Origin: Egibacteraceae bacterium
Lineage (GTDB): Bacteria > Actinomycetota > Nitriliruptoria > Euzebyales > Egibacteraceae
DNA: 64,000 bases
Direction: 5' to 3'
Assembly: GCA_035540635.1 (NCBI GenBank)
Contig: DATLGH010000021.1
Coordinates: 1-64,000 of the forward strand
Shown: positions 33,165 through 42,907 of the stretch, piece after piece
Layout: each line of letters begins with the position of its first letter
Position numbering within the stretch: the first letter of the stretch is position 1
Notes under the pieces: model-generated
Databases searched by the model: none
What the model was told of the DNA's origin: nothing
What the model saw: only the letters and a program-made list of their open reading frames with translations
Translations under genes and position numbers: made by a program

Positions 33165-34189
33165 CGGACAGGGTGCTCGTGAGCGGCTCGGCGGGCTTCA
33201 TCGGCGGCTACCTCGTCGAGGAGCTCCTCGGCCGGGGCTACGAGGTCGTCGGCCTCGACAACTTCTCGAAGTACGGCCGCGTCGCGAAGTCCTACGACGA
33301 CCATCCGCGCTACCGCTTCGTCGAGGGTGACGCCGCCGACACCGCGGTCGTCGCCGACCTGCTCGCCGAGTGCGACCACTTCGTGGCGGGCGCCGCGATG
33401 ATCGGGGGCATCTCCTACTTCCACGCCTACGCCTACGACCTGCTCGCCACGAACGAGCGGATCACCGCCGCGTCCTGCGACGCGGCGATCGCGGCGCACC
33501 GCCAGGGGCGCCTGCGCAAGGTCACGTACATGAGCTCGTCGATGGTGTACGAGTCGACGAGCTCCTGGCCCTCCGCGGAGGGCCAGGAGCGCGAGATCCC
33601 GCCGCCGCTGTCCTCCTACGGCTTCCAGAAGCTCGCCGTCGAGTACTTCGCCCGGGCGGCGTACGACCAGTACGGCCTTCCCTACACGATCGTGCGGCCG
33701 TTCAACTGCGTCGGCGTCGGTGAGGCCCGGGCGCTCGGCGGAACGGAGGTCCTGTCGGGAAACGTCAAGCTCGCGATGAGCCATGTCGTCCCCGACCTCG
33801 TCCAGAAGGTGCTCAAGGGCCAGGATCCACTGCACGTGCTCGGCTCCGGCGAGCAGGTCCGCCACTACACCTACGGCGGCGACCTCGCGCGCGGCATCGT
33901 GACGGCGATGGAGCACCCCGACGCGCTGAACGAGGACTTCAACCTGTCGACCGCGGAGTCCACGACGGTCCTCGAGCTCGCCGCGCTCATCTGGCGCAAG
34001 ATCAAGGGCCCCGACGTCCCGTTCCGCTGGGTCTCCGAACCCGGCTACGCCCACGACGTGCAGCGGCGCATCCCGGCCACCGAGAAGGCCAAGCGCGTGC
34101 TCGGCTTCGAGGCGACCACGAGCCTCGACGAGATGCTCGACGAGGTCATCCCGTGGATCAGCCAGGCGGTCGACGAGGCACGGATATGA
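33161..34189 (+). CDS. NAD-dependent nucleotide-sugar epimerase/dehydratase
   Basis: 342 residues of the extended SDR family. The cofactor loop is SGSAGFIGGYL, with the SSSMVYES segment and catalytic YGFQKLA (Tyr-x-x-x-Lys). The substrate loop is PFNCVGVGEARALG. It epimerises or dehydrates an NDP-sugar made by, or used with, the dehydrogenase two genes upstream. The ATG overlaps the GT2 stop by 4 nt. Its 3' end overlaps a convergent GT-C gene by 32 nt. Confidence 0.9.
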   Translation: MTDRVLVSGSAGFIGGYLVEELLGRGYEVVGLDNFSKYGRVAKSYDDHPRYRFVEGDAADTAVVADLLAECDHFVAGAAMIGGISYFHAYAYDLLATNERITAASCDAAIAAHRQGRLRKVTYMSSSMVYESTSSWPSAEGQEREIPPPLSSYGFQKLAVEYFARAAYDQYGLPYTIVRPFNCVGVGEARALGGTEVLSGNVKLAMSHVVPDLVQKVLKGQDPLHVLGSGEQVRHYTYGGDLARGIVTAMEHPDALNEDFNLSTAESTTVLELAALIWRKIKGPDVPFRWVSEPGYAHDVQRRIPATEKAKRVLGFEATTSLDEMLDEVIPWISQAVDEARI

Positions 34190-35918
34190 GGCGGGGGGCG
34201 GTCGCCTCCGCGCCCTCGTCACGCTCGAGCAGGTACAGCGACGCGTCCTGTCCCCACTGCGGGTAGCCGCGGACATCCACGATCGTGTACCCGTGCAGGG
34301 GGTGGCCCGCGACGACGAACCGTGAGTCCGTCGCGGGCGCGAAGAGGTCGCCCACCCACCACGGCCCCTGCGGCGTGCGCTGGGTGATCCCCAGGTCCCG
34401 CGACAACTCGTAGAGATGGTAAGCGTCCCAGCTGTAGCCGGCGTCGAGCTCGGTGAGCGCGACCCCGCTCGCGTGGGCGTTCCGCGCGAGGTCCCACACC
34501 GCGTGCTGGAAGCGCAGGTGGTCGCGGGTCCCCTGGACGGACAGCACGGCCCCGAGGACGACCGCGGCCCAGGCCACCGGTACGAGCATCCGCACGTCGC
34601 GCAGCGCCCACAGCGTGAGCGCGATGGCTAGGGGCGCGATCGGCACGAGATAGCGGTCGAAGGACAGGTAGGAGTCGGCGAACAGCAGCGAGGGAACGGC
34701 CGTCGCGACCGCCTGGACCGTGATCATGACGGCGACGAGCCCCGCCGGCCCCCGCCAGGCGGCCTCGTCACCACGGGCCGTCCGTGCCCCGAGGGCCACG
34801 GCGAGCACGAGAGCGCTCGCGGCGCATGCCGCGGTGAGGGCGATCTCCCCGCCGGCGCCGAGGACCGTCGGGCGGCCGCCGATGATGTCGGACGGTCCGA
34901 GCCCCCAAGGCCCGAGGAACTGCGGAACCGAGGGCATCGCCCAGCGCGAGAACCCGGCCAACCCACCGCCGACGATGGCCGCGCACGCCGCGACGAGGAG
35001 CCAGCCACGGCCGCTGGCCCGCCGGGCGAGAAGCGCGACGGCCCCGAGCGCCCCGACCACGAGAGGAACGACGAAGAGGCCGGTGTACATCACGTGGATG
35101 TACGCCATGCGCCCGACGTGGAGCAGGAGGTCGTCCCATCCGGCGTCGCGTATGGCCTCGCGGAACAGCTCCTGCGTCGCGGACTCGCCGACCACCGCCG
35201 AGCCGAAGAGGGTGAAGGCCAAGGCGGTCAGGGCGGGCACCACGGCGACGCGAGCGAGCGTCGCCGCACCTGAGCGGTCGGGCCGCACCCGGCCGGTCAC
35301 GAGGAGGAAGGCGACAACGCCGACGGGCACGAGCACGCCGGTCGCACGCTGGAGGTAGGCGAGCGCCGCGGCGACCGACCCCCACCACAGGAAGCGGTCC
35401 GCACGGGCGTCCCCCCGCAGGCCGCGCGCGTAGCACGCGACGGCCACGACGACGAAGCCCGCCGAGTACAGGTCGGTCATGAAGGTGTAGCTCAGCGCGA
35501 AGACGAGCGGGCTGAACAGGAACGCGGCCGTACCGAGCGCACTGCGCTCCCGCCCGACCTCGAGCGCCCGGCAGAGGCCGTACAGCCCCGCGGCGGTGAG
35601 CCCGACGAACGTCACCGTCGCCAGCCGCGCAGCGCCGAACACGTTGTCGGTCATGGCCGCGAAGGGCGCCGCCCACAGCACCTGGAAGACGGCGGACGGC
35701 GCGGAGATCTCGAAGATGACGAGGCGGCCCTCGTCGAGGAGGATCTCCAGGGAGCGGGTCCAGATCCAGTCGTCGTTCACTGCGGCGGGAACCATGACCG
35801 GGACGAATGGCAGGACCGCGGCGTACGCGCCGAGGACCACGGCGAGCAGCCAGTGACGCCGGACCAACGCCACCCCCCCGGGGGTGGACGTGCGCAACCG
35901 CTGGAGGGGCCAGAGCAT
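34158..35918 (-). CDS. GT-C-like polytopic membrane protein (DAGY family, copy 1)
   Basis: 586 residues with about 12 membrane helices. The first external loop has an acidic pair in VNDDWIWTRSLEIL. A C-terminal exoplasmic part contains LDAGYSWDAYHLYELSRDL. This pattern is shared with the proteins at 55043-56821 and, less closely, 57100-58845. ArnT/PMT-type catalysis on polyprenyl-sugar donors is inferred. ATG at 35918 is chosen to clear the divergent promoter region; ATG at 35987 would overlap the opposite gene. The exact transfer reaction is unknown. Confidence 0.75.
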   Translation of the reverse strand: MLWPLQRLRTSTPGGVALVRRHWLLAVVLGAYAAVLPFVPVMVPAAVNDDWIWTRSLEILLDEGRLVIFEISAPSAVFQVLWAAPFAAMTDNVFGAARLATVTFVGLTAAGLYGLCRALEVGRERSALGTAAFLFSPLVFALSYTFMTDLYSAGFVVVAVACYARGLRGDARADRFLWWGSVAAALAYLQRATGVLVPVGVVAFLLVTGRVRPDRSGAATLARVAVVPALTALAFTLFGSAVVGESATQELFREAIRDAGWDDLLLHVGRMAYIHVMYTGLFVVPLVVGALGAVALLARRASGRGWLLVAACAAIVGGGLAGFSRWAMPSVPQFLGPWGLGPSDIIGGRPTVLGAGGEIALTAACAASALVLAVALGARTARGDEAAWRGPAGLVAVMITVQAVATAVPSLLFADSYLSFDRYLVPIAPLAIALTLWALRDVRMLVPVAWAAVVLGAVLSVQGTRDHLRFQHAVWDLARNAHASGVALTELDAGYSWDAYHLYELSRDLGITQRTPQGPWWVGDLFAPATDSRFVVAGHPLHGYTIVDVRGYPQWGQDASLYLLERDEGAEATAPRLISVPRRPPG

Positions 35919-35985
35919 TCGCAGGACTATAGCGAGCGCTTCCACCCTCCGGCCGTGCTTGCTCGGCGTCGGCGCTGACGTCACC

Positions 35986-37557
35986 ATGGCGCCCTCGGAC
36001 ACCGGCTTTGAACCGGAGGATCTCACGCGCGCCACGCAGTCAGCCAAGCTGCCGCCGGTGCTCGCCGTCGGCGCCTTCGGGCTGCTGCTGCTCGGCTGGG
36101 TCGTCGGCAACCCGCCGCTCGCCGGACCCGACGAGTCGGGCCACTACGCCCGTGCGCTCGGCATCACGACGGACGGCCTCGTCGGCGCCTCCGTCAGCGG
36201 CTACGCACCGCCCGACCTCGACCCGTTGCAGCGGGCCATCGTCGCCCAGGCCGTCCGCGAGGTGACGCTGCCGCCCGGTCTCGCCCCCCAGGACCGCTCG
36301 TGCTTCCTGCACCGCCCCGCCGAGTCGGTGGCGTGCCTCGACCGGGCCCCGCCTGCGCCTGCCGAGCCGGTCGCCTGGGTGACCAACGTCGGCACCTACC
36401 AGCCCGCCTTCTACGTTCTGCCGGGTTACCTCGCGCGCCTCGGACCGACTCCCGAGGTCGCGGCGGGTATCGGCCGGGGCGTCAGCGCAGCCACCGCCCT
36501 GGCCTTGCTCGCGCTGGGTATCGCGGCGCTGTGGCGCCCCGGCGCGGGAGGCCTGCCGCTCGTCGGGCCACTCGTGGCGGTCACGCCGATGGTGGTGTTC
36601 ACGGCGGCGGCCCTGAACCCGAGCGGACCTGAGATCGCGGCGGGCTTCGCCCTGGCGGCCGGGCTGCTCCGCATGGCCCGGGATCCCGCACCGCCCGCCT
36701 GGGTGTGGGGCGTGACCGGTGTGGCGGGCGCCGCGCTCGTCCTCGGGCGTTCCATCGGCCCGCTGTGGCTGGCGGTGCACCTGCTCGTGTTCCTCGTCGT
36801 GAAGGGACCCTCGGCCACGGTGGGGCTCGTGCGCACCCGGCCTGCTCGTGCCGCGGCAGCGGCCGTGGTCGTCGGGGTCGCCCTCGCGGGCAATCTCGCG
36901 TTCGAGGCGGCCTACGGGCTCGAGGTGAGGGTCGACCCGCGACCGCTCGGACCGAGCCTCGTGGCCGCGTGGGAGTTCACCCGCGAGGCGATCATCCGGC
37001 ACGCGGTCGGCGTCTTCGGCCATCTCGATGTGCCACTGCCGAGCGTCCTGTACTGGACGTGGTGGTCACTGACCGCCGGACTGTGGGGACTCGCCCTCGT
37101 CGTCGGGACCATGCGCCAGCGGACGGCCCTCGCCTTGTCGAGCGCGGGGGTGCTCATGGCCCCGGTGCTGCTCGAGACCCTCGTGCTCCGCCACCACGGC
37201 TTCCACATCCAGGGCCGCCACGTGCTCCCGATCCTTGTGATCGTGCCGTTGCTCGCCGGTGAGATCGTCGCCGAGCGCCGGGCGCGGCTGCCGCGCCGAT
37301 CCGCCGCAGTGGTGCCGGCGGTCACCAGCCTCACCGTCGCCGGAGTGCACGTCCTCGCCTGGTACACGAACGGCCGGCGCGCGGCGGTGGGAATCCCGGG
37401 CTCGTGGGCGTTCCCGCTCGGACCGGAGTGGGCCCCGCCGGGTAGCTGGCTGCCCTGGCTGGCGGTGGTCGTCACCGGGTCGGCCCTGCTCGCGGTGGCG
37501 GCGCTCACCGCCACGGCCACAGGCCGCCGCGATCACGCCGCGTCGTCGGTCCCCTGA
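35986..37557 (+). CDS. DUF2142-type polytopic membrane protein
   Basis: 523 residues with about 11-12 membrane helices. GNPPLAGPDESGHYARALGI carries the acidic residues after the first helix, and the loop before helix 2 has paired Cys. Long helices follow. DUF2142 proteins occur in surface polysaccharide clusters and are thought to be GT-C enzymes. It begins divergent from the DAGY-family gene. Its stop overlaps the convergent flavoprotein gene by 25 nt. Confidence 0.78.
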   Translation: MAPSDTGFEPEDLTRATQSAKLPPVLAVGAFGLLLLGWVVGNPPLAGPDESGHYARALGITTDGLVGASVSGYAPPDLDPLQRAIVAQAVREVTLPPGLAPQDRSCFLHRPAESVACLDRAPPAPAEPVAWVTNVGTYQPAFYVLPGYLARLGPTPEVAAGIGRGVSAATALALLALGIAALWRPGAGGLPLVGPLVAVTPMVVFTAAALNPSGPEIAAGFALAAGLLRMARDPAPPAWVWGVTGVAGAALVLGRSIGPLWLAVHLLVFLVVKGPSATVGLVRTRPARAAAAAVVVGVALAGNLAFEAAYGLEVRVDPRPLGPSLVAAWEFTREAIIRHAVGVFGHLDVPLPSVLYWTWWSLTAGLWGLALVVGTMRQRTALALSSAGVLMAPVLLETLVLRHHGFHIQGRHVLPILVIVPLLAGEIVAERRARLPRRSAAVVPAVTSLTVAGVHVLAWYTNGRRAAVGIPGSWAFPLGPEWAPPGSWLPWLAVVVTGSALLAVAALTATATGRRDHAASSVP

Positions 37558-39107
37558 CCGGCGGTCAGGCGCTGCGGGAGCAGCCGGCCGGCGGTGTCGT
37601 GGTCCTCTCCGGCCTCCTCGTGGTACTCCGCGTCGGTGTTGACGTTCCACGGGTCCCACTGCTCGCCGAGGAGGTTCCGGGCCGCGAGCATCGCGGTCAT
37701 CATCGAGTGGTCCTGGTTGTTGTACTTGTGCATGCCGTTGCGCCCGACGAGCTGGAGGTTGCGGAGGTTGTCGCGGATCCATCCCCACACCGTCGCGACG
37801 TTGTCCCGGTAGTGCTCGTCGTAGACCGGATAGGCCTTGCGCATACGTACGGTGGTGCCGTCGACGATCTCCTCGGGCCGGGCGAGCCCGATGCGGGCGA
37901 TCTCTCGGCTGCCGAGCGCGCGCAGCGCGTCGTCGTCCATCTCCCACAGCGTGTCGCCCTCGGTGCAGAAGTACTCGAGTCCCAGCGCCGTCTGGCTGGG
38001 GTCGGGGACCATGAACGGGCTCCAGTTCTTGAAGTTCTGGACGCGCCCGAGGTGCACGGCCGGGTCGTGGATGTAGATCCAGTTGTCGGGGAAGAGGTCG
38101 GGCCGGTCGACCACGAGGACGACGGTGAGGAAGTCGCGGTAGCGCAGGGCGTTCGCCGCCTCGATCACCTGCTGCGGTGGGGTGGGGTCGATCATCCCGA
38201 CGAGGTCGCGGATCGGCAGCGTCGAGATGAAGTCGGTCCCCGCGTACGCCTTGGATCCGTCGCTCGCGTCGACGAGCACCTCGCACACCCGCCCTCCGGC
38301 GTGACGGATGCCGACGACACGTTCACCCATGTGCACGTCGTTGCCCGCTGCCCGCACCTGCTCGGTCGCGCGCTCCCACATCATCCCGGGGCCGTACTTC
38401 GGGTACTCGAACTCCTCGATGAGGGTCTTGATGACCTCCCCGTTCTTCTTCCCGGCCCCACCACGGCTCGCCAGCACGGCGTTCTTGACCGCTTCGACGA
38501 GCGAGAGGCCCTTGATGCGCTGGGCCGCCCAGTCCGCGGAGATCTCCGAGCAGGGCATACCCCAGACCTTCTCGGTGTAGGTCTTGAAGAAGATCGAGAA
38601 CAGCCGGTTCCCGAAGCGGTTGACGATCCAGTCCTCGAAGCTGTTTTCGGGCTTGCGGGGGAACGCCTTCGCTTTGCCGTAGCTCAGCACGCAGAGGACC
38701 GACGTGGCCAGCCCGAGCTTGCGCAGGGCGTCGAAGGCCCGAAGCGGGTACTGGAAGAAGCGCCCGTTGTAGTAGATCCGTGACAGCCGGGGGACGGTCA
38801 GCCAGTCGTCGTCGTCGAGGATCTCGTGCCAGACGACCCGGACGTCGTCGGCCTTCGTGAAGAACCGGTGCCCGCCGATGTCGAAGCGGAAGCCCTTGTA
38901 GGAGGCGGTGCGGGCGATCCCCCCCACCGTCTCGGGGTCGGCTTCGAGGACCTCGACCGGCACGCCCGCCCGCGTGAGCTCCCACGCGGCGGTGAGGCCG
39001 GCGGGGCCGGCCCCCATGACGACGACGCGGCGCCCGTCTCCTCCCGCTCCGGCGTGCGCGTCGGCGCGTGGGGAGGTGCTCTGGGTCGCGGTCGGTTCGG
39101 ACGTCAT
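37533..39107 (-). CDS. UDP-galactopyranose-mutase-like flavoprotein
   Basis: 524 residues. An FAD-binding Rossmann loop VVVMGAGPAGLTAAWELTRAG (about 28-48) and GGHRFFTK (compare GPHIFHT in UGM) place it in the UDP-galactopyranose mutase/amine-oxidase superfamily. GRNGMHKYNNQDHSMMTAML near the C-terminus is the FAD-binding end motif. It could make UDP-galactofuranose or a related furanose. It differs enough from Glf that another NDP-sugar or carotenoid-type reaction cannot be excluded. A Ser/Thr-rich lead of about 25 residues precedes the fold. Confidence 0.78.
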   Translation of the reverse strand: MTSEPTATQSTSPRADAHAGAGGDGRRVVVMGAGPAGLTAAWELTRAGVPVEVLEADPETVGGIARTASYKGFRFDIGGHRFFTKADDVRVVWHEILDDDDWLTVPRLSRIYYNGRFFQYPLRAFDALRKLGLATSVLCVLSYGKAKAFPRKPENSFEDWIVNRFGNRLFSIFFKTYTEKVWGMPCSEISADWAAQRIKGLSLVEAVKNAVLASRGGAGKKNGEVIKTLIEEFEYPKYGPGMMWERATEQVRAAGNDVHMGERVVGIRHAGGRVCEVLVDASDGSKAYAGTDFISTLPIRDLVGMIDPTPPQQVIEAANALRYRDFLTVVLVVDRPDLFPDNWIYIHDPAVHLGRVQNFKNWSPFMVPDPSQTALGLEYFCTEGDTLWEMDDDALRALGSREIARIGLARPEEIVDGTTVRMRKAYPVYDEHYRDNVATVWGWIRDNLRNLQLVGRNGMHKYNNQDHSMMTAMLAARNLLGEQWDPWNVNTDAEYHEEAGEDHDTAGRLLPQRLTAGQGTDDAA

Positions 39108-39222
39108 GGCTGCGCTACCCCTCGTCGTCGGCGGTGGGGAGGTCATCGGGTCCGAGCGGCGGTGCACGGGACGGCGCGCGCCAGCGGACGTCTCGGGCGA
39201 GATGACGCACGAGGACGCAATG

Positions 39223-40530
39223 CTACGAGTCGTCCGATGCGGCGGCAAAGGCCCGCGCCCTCCCGCGGGCGCTCGCGAGCACCGCCACGAGCAGGCTCAG
39301 CAGCGCCACCAGCTCGCCGATCATGAACGCGATCGCCACCCGCAGCGTGGGGGTGCCGGCGAGGACGGCGACGAGCGTGACACCGGCGGCGAGGCCGGCG
39401 AGCCACGGCGCGACGAGGCGCGACTCCGCGCGCATCCCGATGAGGAGCTGGTTGAGCAGCAGCGCCCCGCAGGCGAGCAGCACCGTCGCCGCGGCAGTCG
39501 CCGCGAACCAGGAGGGCGGCCGGAAGCTGGCGCCGAAGAGCAGCGCGATGACGGGCGGCCCGAGCCACCACGTCACGGCGGCGCCCAGGGCCGCAACCAG
39601 GAGCGTGGCGCCGCCGAGGACGAGTGCGATCCGGCGCAGCCGCGCCCACTCTCCCCGCCGCGCCATGCGGGTGAGCGGGGGCAGCACCCGTGACAGCATG
39701 CCGCCGACGGCGAAGACGAGCGGCACCCGCGCGGCGGTGACGGTGACGAAGAACACCGACACCTCGCCTGCTGCGGCGCCGAGCAGGATCAGCACGAGCG
39801 GGCCGGCGGCCAGCAGGCTCTGCGACGCGGCGTTCGCGAGGGTCGTCGAGGCGAGGAAACGGGTCGTCGACGACTCCGGTGGCGGTGGCGGCGCCGGAGC
39901 CTCTCCCTCCGCCGCTTGGGGCCTGCGTCGCTCGCGCAGGAACCACGCGAGCACGATGCCGGGCCCGAGGGGCATCACCCAGGCGAGCGCGGTCGGCGTG
40001 GCGACGACGCTCAGCACCGCCAGGGTGACGAGCAGGCGCGCGACCGACTCACCGCCGGTGACGATGCCGTAGGAGCGGAAGCGCCCGACGCCAGCCAACC
40101 AGCCGCGCAGCATGACGAGGACGCCGTAGCTCAGCACGAGGAGGGCCGCGACGGCGGCCAGCTCGCCGAGGCCGCCGAACAGCGCCTCACGGTAAGCGAA
40201 GGTCAGGCCGCCGATGAGCGCGGCGATCACGGTGAGCCAGGCGGTCACGGCCGCGGTCTGACGCCGGACGACCCCCGGGGCCCCGTCTGCAAGGGTGACG
40301 GCCCGCGTGAGGTTGGCCTCGACCGAGAGCAGGACGATGGCGATGATCAGGTACTGGATGGTCCACAGCACCGAGATGGGCGCGTAGGCCTCCTCACCGA
40401 GGCTGCGGGTGCCGGCGATCTGGAACAGGTAGGCGGCGACCCCGGAGACGAGCGAGCCGAGGACCACCCAGGTCGTCGCACCGGTCCGCCGACCGGCGCC
40501 GCGCAGCAGGGGCGGGGCGGTGATCCTCAC
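39223..40530 (-). CDS. Flippase-like membrane protein (second MOP type)
   Basis: 435 residues with about 12 helices. It starts WVVLGSLVSGVAAYLFQIAGTRSLG, the classic Wzx-like first helix followed by a small-residue turn. Its sequence is not close to the flippase at 27562, so it is a different subfamily. GTG at 40530 overlaps the GT-C gene stop (GTGA), giving the same coupled GT-C/flippase arrangement as at 26054-29130. Confidence 0.8.
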   Translation of the reverse strand: MRITAPPLLRGAGRRTGATTWVVLGSLVSGVAAYLFQIAGTRSLGEEAYAPISVLWTIQYLIIAIVLLSVEANLTRAVTLADGAPGVVRRQTAAVTAWLTVIAALIGGLTFAYREALFGGLGELAAVAALLVLSYGVLVMLRGWLAGVGRFRSYGIVTGGESVARLLVTLAVLSVVATPTALAWVMPLGPGIVLAWFLRERRRPQAAEGEAPAPPPPPESSTTRFLASTTLANAASQSLLAAGPLVLILLGAAAGEVSVFFVTVTAARVPLVFAVGGMLSRVLPPLTRMARRGEWARLRRIALVLGGATLLVAALGAAVTWWLGPPVIALLFGASFRPPSWFAATAAATVLLACGALLLNQLLIGMRAESRLVAPWLAGLAAGVTLVAVLAGTPTLRVAIAFMIGELVALLSLLVAVLASARGRARAFAAASDDS

Positions 40531-42086
40531 CGGTCGGCTGTCCGCCGCAGGATGACGAACGCGTCCCGCTCGACCACCCGGTTCTTCCAGAAGACGTCGC
40601 CGTCGAAGGCGGCCGCGACCTCGTAGCCCCGGATGTTGGGGATCCGCCGCTGCCGGGGGAACTTCACGCCCCACACGATGGTGTCGGGCTGCGCGTCGAG
40701 GATGGCGCGCCGGCTCTCCTCGAGCAGCGGCGGGTCCGACCAGTGCCAGTACGCGGCGTCGCCGGCCGCGTAGTTGTCGAAGATGTTGCGGTCGAAGTAG
40801 GGCTGGATGCCGAAGGCGTGGAAGCCCGTTGCCCATACCGTGCCGTCCACGAGGCGCTCGTCGGCGAGGTAGGCCGCCGCGGCGGGGCTCGCGGAGTACG
40901 GACGGACGACGTCGTGCGAGGCCGAGTTGGCCCACCACACGGCGTGGACGACGAGGACCCCGGAAAGGGCCGCCAGGCCGACGAGGCGGGCCCACCGGCG
41001 GGTCAGGTCGTCGGCCGGCCAGCGCTCCAGCGACACCCAGTACACGAAGACCCACACGAGGAAGGGCACCCCGTCGTGCCAGTAGTTGTGGTACTTCACG
41101 ACCGAGAGTCCGAGCAGCGCTGCGGTCGGCAGCACCCACAGCGCGAGGGTCCCCGCCCGGTGAAACCACCATCCGGACATCGCCACGGCCAGCCCGGAGA
41201 ACAGAAAGCTGCCGGTCAGCGCGCTGTTGTAGACCCTCGCGCCCGTCGGCAGCCACGTGACGACGTCGAGGTTGGTGTCCCCCCCGATGAGCAGGTCCGG
41301 CGGCGGCCAGAGCTGGGCGACGAGGAGCGCGCCGAGAGCGGCGAGCCCGGCCGCGGCCTGCACGTGGCGCCTGGCCAGAGCGGGGTGCATGTGGTGGCGC
41401 TCACGCCACCGCTCCCACAGGTGCAGGGCGGCGAGAGTCCCGGCGATGAGCAGGCCGTGGACGCTGACGTTGGCGAGCAGCACGAGCAGCACGGTCAGTC
41501 GGGTCACCCGCGTCGCCCGGTCCGGCCACACCCTGGCGAGCAGGAACAGCAGCAGCGGCAGGAGGACGTAGCTCCGGGCGACCACGGCGTACTGGTAGCC
41601 GATCACGAACGAGAAGAGCAGCAGCGCCGTGACCGGGAGGGGGAACGGTCCGTGGCGGACGAGGACGTAGGCGCCCCCGAGCGCGACCGCAACGGCGAGG
41701 GCCTGCATGCTCGCGTAGGGTGCACCGAGCTTCGCGAGCGGCAGGAGCAGCAGGTGCCACAAGCCCGGGGTGCCCTCGTAGCGAAGCTGGCCGGCCAGCA
41801 GGTCCCACAGGGACAGGTCGCGTGCGAGCAGCCACGCCTGAGCCTCGTCGAACCAGGGCTCATGACGGACCGCCACGACGACGAGCTGGGCCGCGTAGGC
41901 GGCGAGCAGCACCCAGCGCCAGGCCGGGTGTGCCCTGGACCGCCCCCGCGCGAGGCGGTTCACGGGGCCGGGCAGCCCCTCGACCACCCGGGCGGTGCGG
42001 GCACCGGCCCACCGGGGCACGAACGGTGGGGCCTCTGCCACGGAGTACGCCCCCATGCCGGAAGCGCCCGAACGGCTTGCGGTCAC
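40527..42086 (-). CDS. GT-C-like polytopic membrane protein, copy 2
   Basis: 519 residues. RHEPWFDEAQAWLLARD and LRYEGTPGLWHLL are identical or nearly identical to the protein at 26054-27565, and the C-terminus has the matching YFDRNIFDNYAAGDAA. The two are recent paralogues or sister enzymes. A GTG start at 42086 is preferred because AGGGCGGG lies just upstream; ATG at 42056 is possible. It follows the methyltransferase by 28 nt and overlaps the flippase gene. Confidence 0.75.
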   Translation of the reverse strand: MTASRSGASGMGAYSVAEAPPFVPRWAGARTARVVEGLPGPVNRLARGRSRAHPAWRWVLLAAYAAQLVVVAVRHEPWFDEAQAWLLARDLSLWDLLAGQLRYEGTPGLWHLLLLPLAKLGAPYASMQALAVAVALGGAYVLVRHGPFPLPVTALLLFSFVIGYQYAVVARSYVLLPLLLFLLARVWPDRATRVTRLTVLLVLLANVSVHGLLIAGTLAALHLWERWRERHHMHPALARRHVQAAAGLAALGALLVAQLWPPPDLLIGGDTNLDVVTWLPTGARVYNSALTGSFLFSGLAVAMSGWWFHRAGTLALWVLPTAALLGLSVVKYHNYWHDGVPFLVWVFVYWVSLERWPADDLTRRWARLVGLAALSGVLVVHAVWWANSASHDVVRPYSASPAAAAYLADERLVDGTVWATGFHAFGIQPYFDRNIFDNYAAGDAAYWHWSDPPLLEESRRAILDAQPDTIVWGVKFPRQRRIPNIRGYEVAAAFDGDVFWKNRVVERDAFVILRRTADR

Positions 42087-42114
42087 TGGCCCGCCCTGTG
42101 GGGGGTGGGCCCGC

Positions 42115-42810
42115 TCACCGCGGGGAGGGAACCGCGTCGATGAAGCTCTGCTGTCCGAACACCCGCCAGAGGAGCGGCACACGAAGGTAGACGCGCAGGA
42201 GCCGGGCGGAGGCCGGCAGCCGTCCCTGGGTGGTGTAGGGCAGGAACCGCACGATCACCTCGCGCACGGCGAACCCGTTCGTCTCGAGCGCCTCGGTGAG
42301 GCTGCGGTCGTCGAGTGGCGTGATGTGGTCGAAGAACATCCAGTAGTCGCGGGCGCAGAAGCGGATGTTCGGCTGGAGGATGAGCAGTCGCCCGGTGGGC
42401 CGCAGCACCCGACGGACCTCCCGCAGGGTGCCGACGATCTGCTCGCGGGTGATGTGCTCGAAGAAGTTGCTGGCGAACACCACGTCCACCGACGCGCTCG
42501 CGACGGTGCCGAGGTCGTCGGAGGGCGTGCAGATGACCTCGACGTCTCCGGCGGCATGCTGCCTGCAGTCGGCGTTGAGGTCGACGGCGATCTTCCTGCG
42601 CGCGCGGACGACGTTCGTGAACTCGCAGTAGCCGGCGCCGATCTCCAGGAAGTCCGCGTCGGCGGGGACGAAGCGGCTGAAGAAGTCCTCGTAGAGGACC
42701 TGCCACATCTGCGCGCGTGCCTCGGGGTCGCTGAAGCGGCGGCGGTACATGCGCCCGAGGTCACCACCCTCCGGGGCTCGGGACCCGGCCTCTTCCTCGT
42801 GCAGGACCAT
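42115..42810 (-). CDS. SAM-dependent methyltransferase
   Basis: 231 residues, class I fold. Motif I is [14 protein letters not shown] (about 56-68), followed by [16 protein letters not shown] (motif IV/post) and [17 protein letters not shown] sugar or lipid-linked glycan is a likely substrate given the context. GGGAGG lies just before the ATG at 42810. Possibly a terminal O-methylation enzyme that caps the chain. Confidence 0.85.
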   Translation of the reverse strand: MVLHEEEAGSRAPEGGDLGRMYRRRFSDPEARAQMWQVLYEDFFSRFVPADADFLEIGAGYCEFTNVVRARRKIAVDLNADCRQHAAGDVEVICTPSDDLGTVASASVDVVFASNFFEHITREQIVGTLREVRRVLRPTGRLLILQPNIRFCARDYWMFFDHITPLDDRSLTEALETNGFAVREVIVRFLPYTTQGRLPASARLLRVYLRVPLLWRVFGQQSFIDAVPSPR

Positions 42811-42907
42811 GCGCCTCCCTTCGACAGGGGCGCATCCTACCCACCAGAGGCCTGGCCTGGGGTCCGGGCTATGCTTCGTGACCGTTCCGACTCGCGGAGA
42901 GTTGCCG

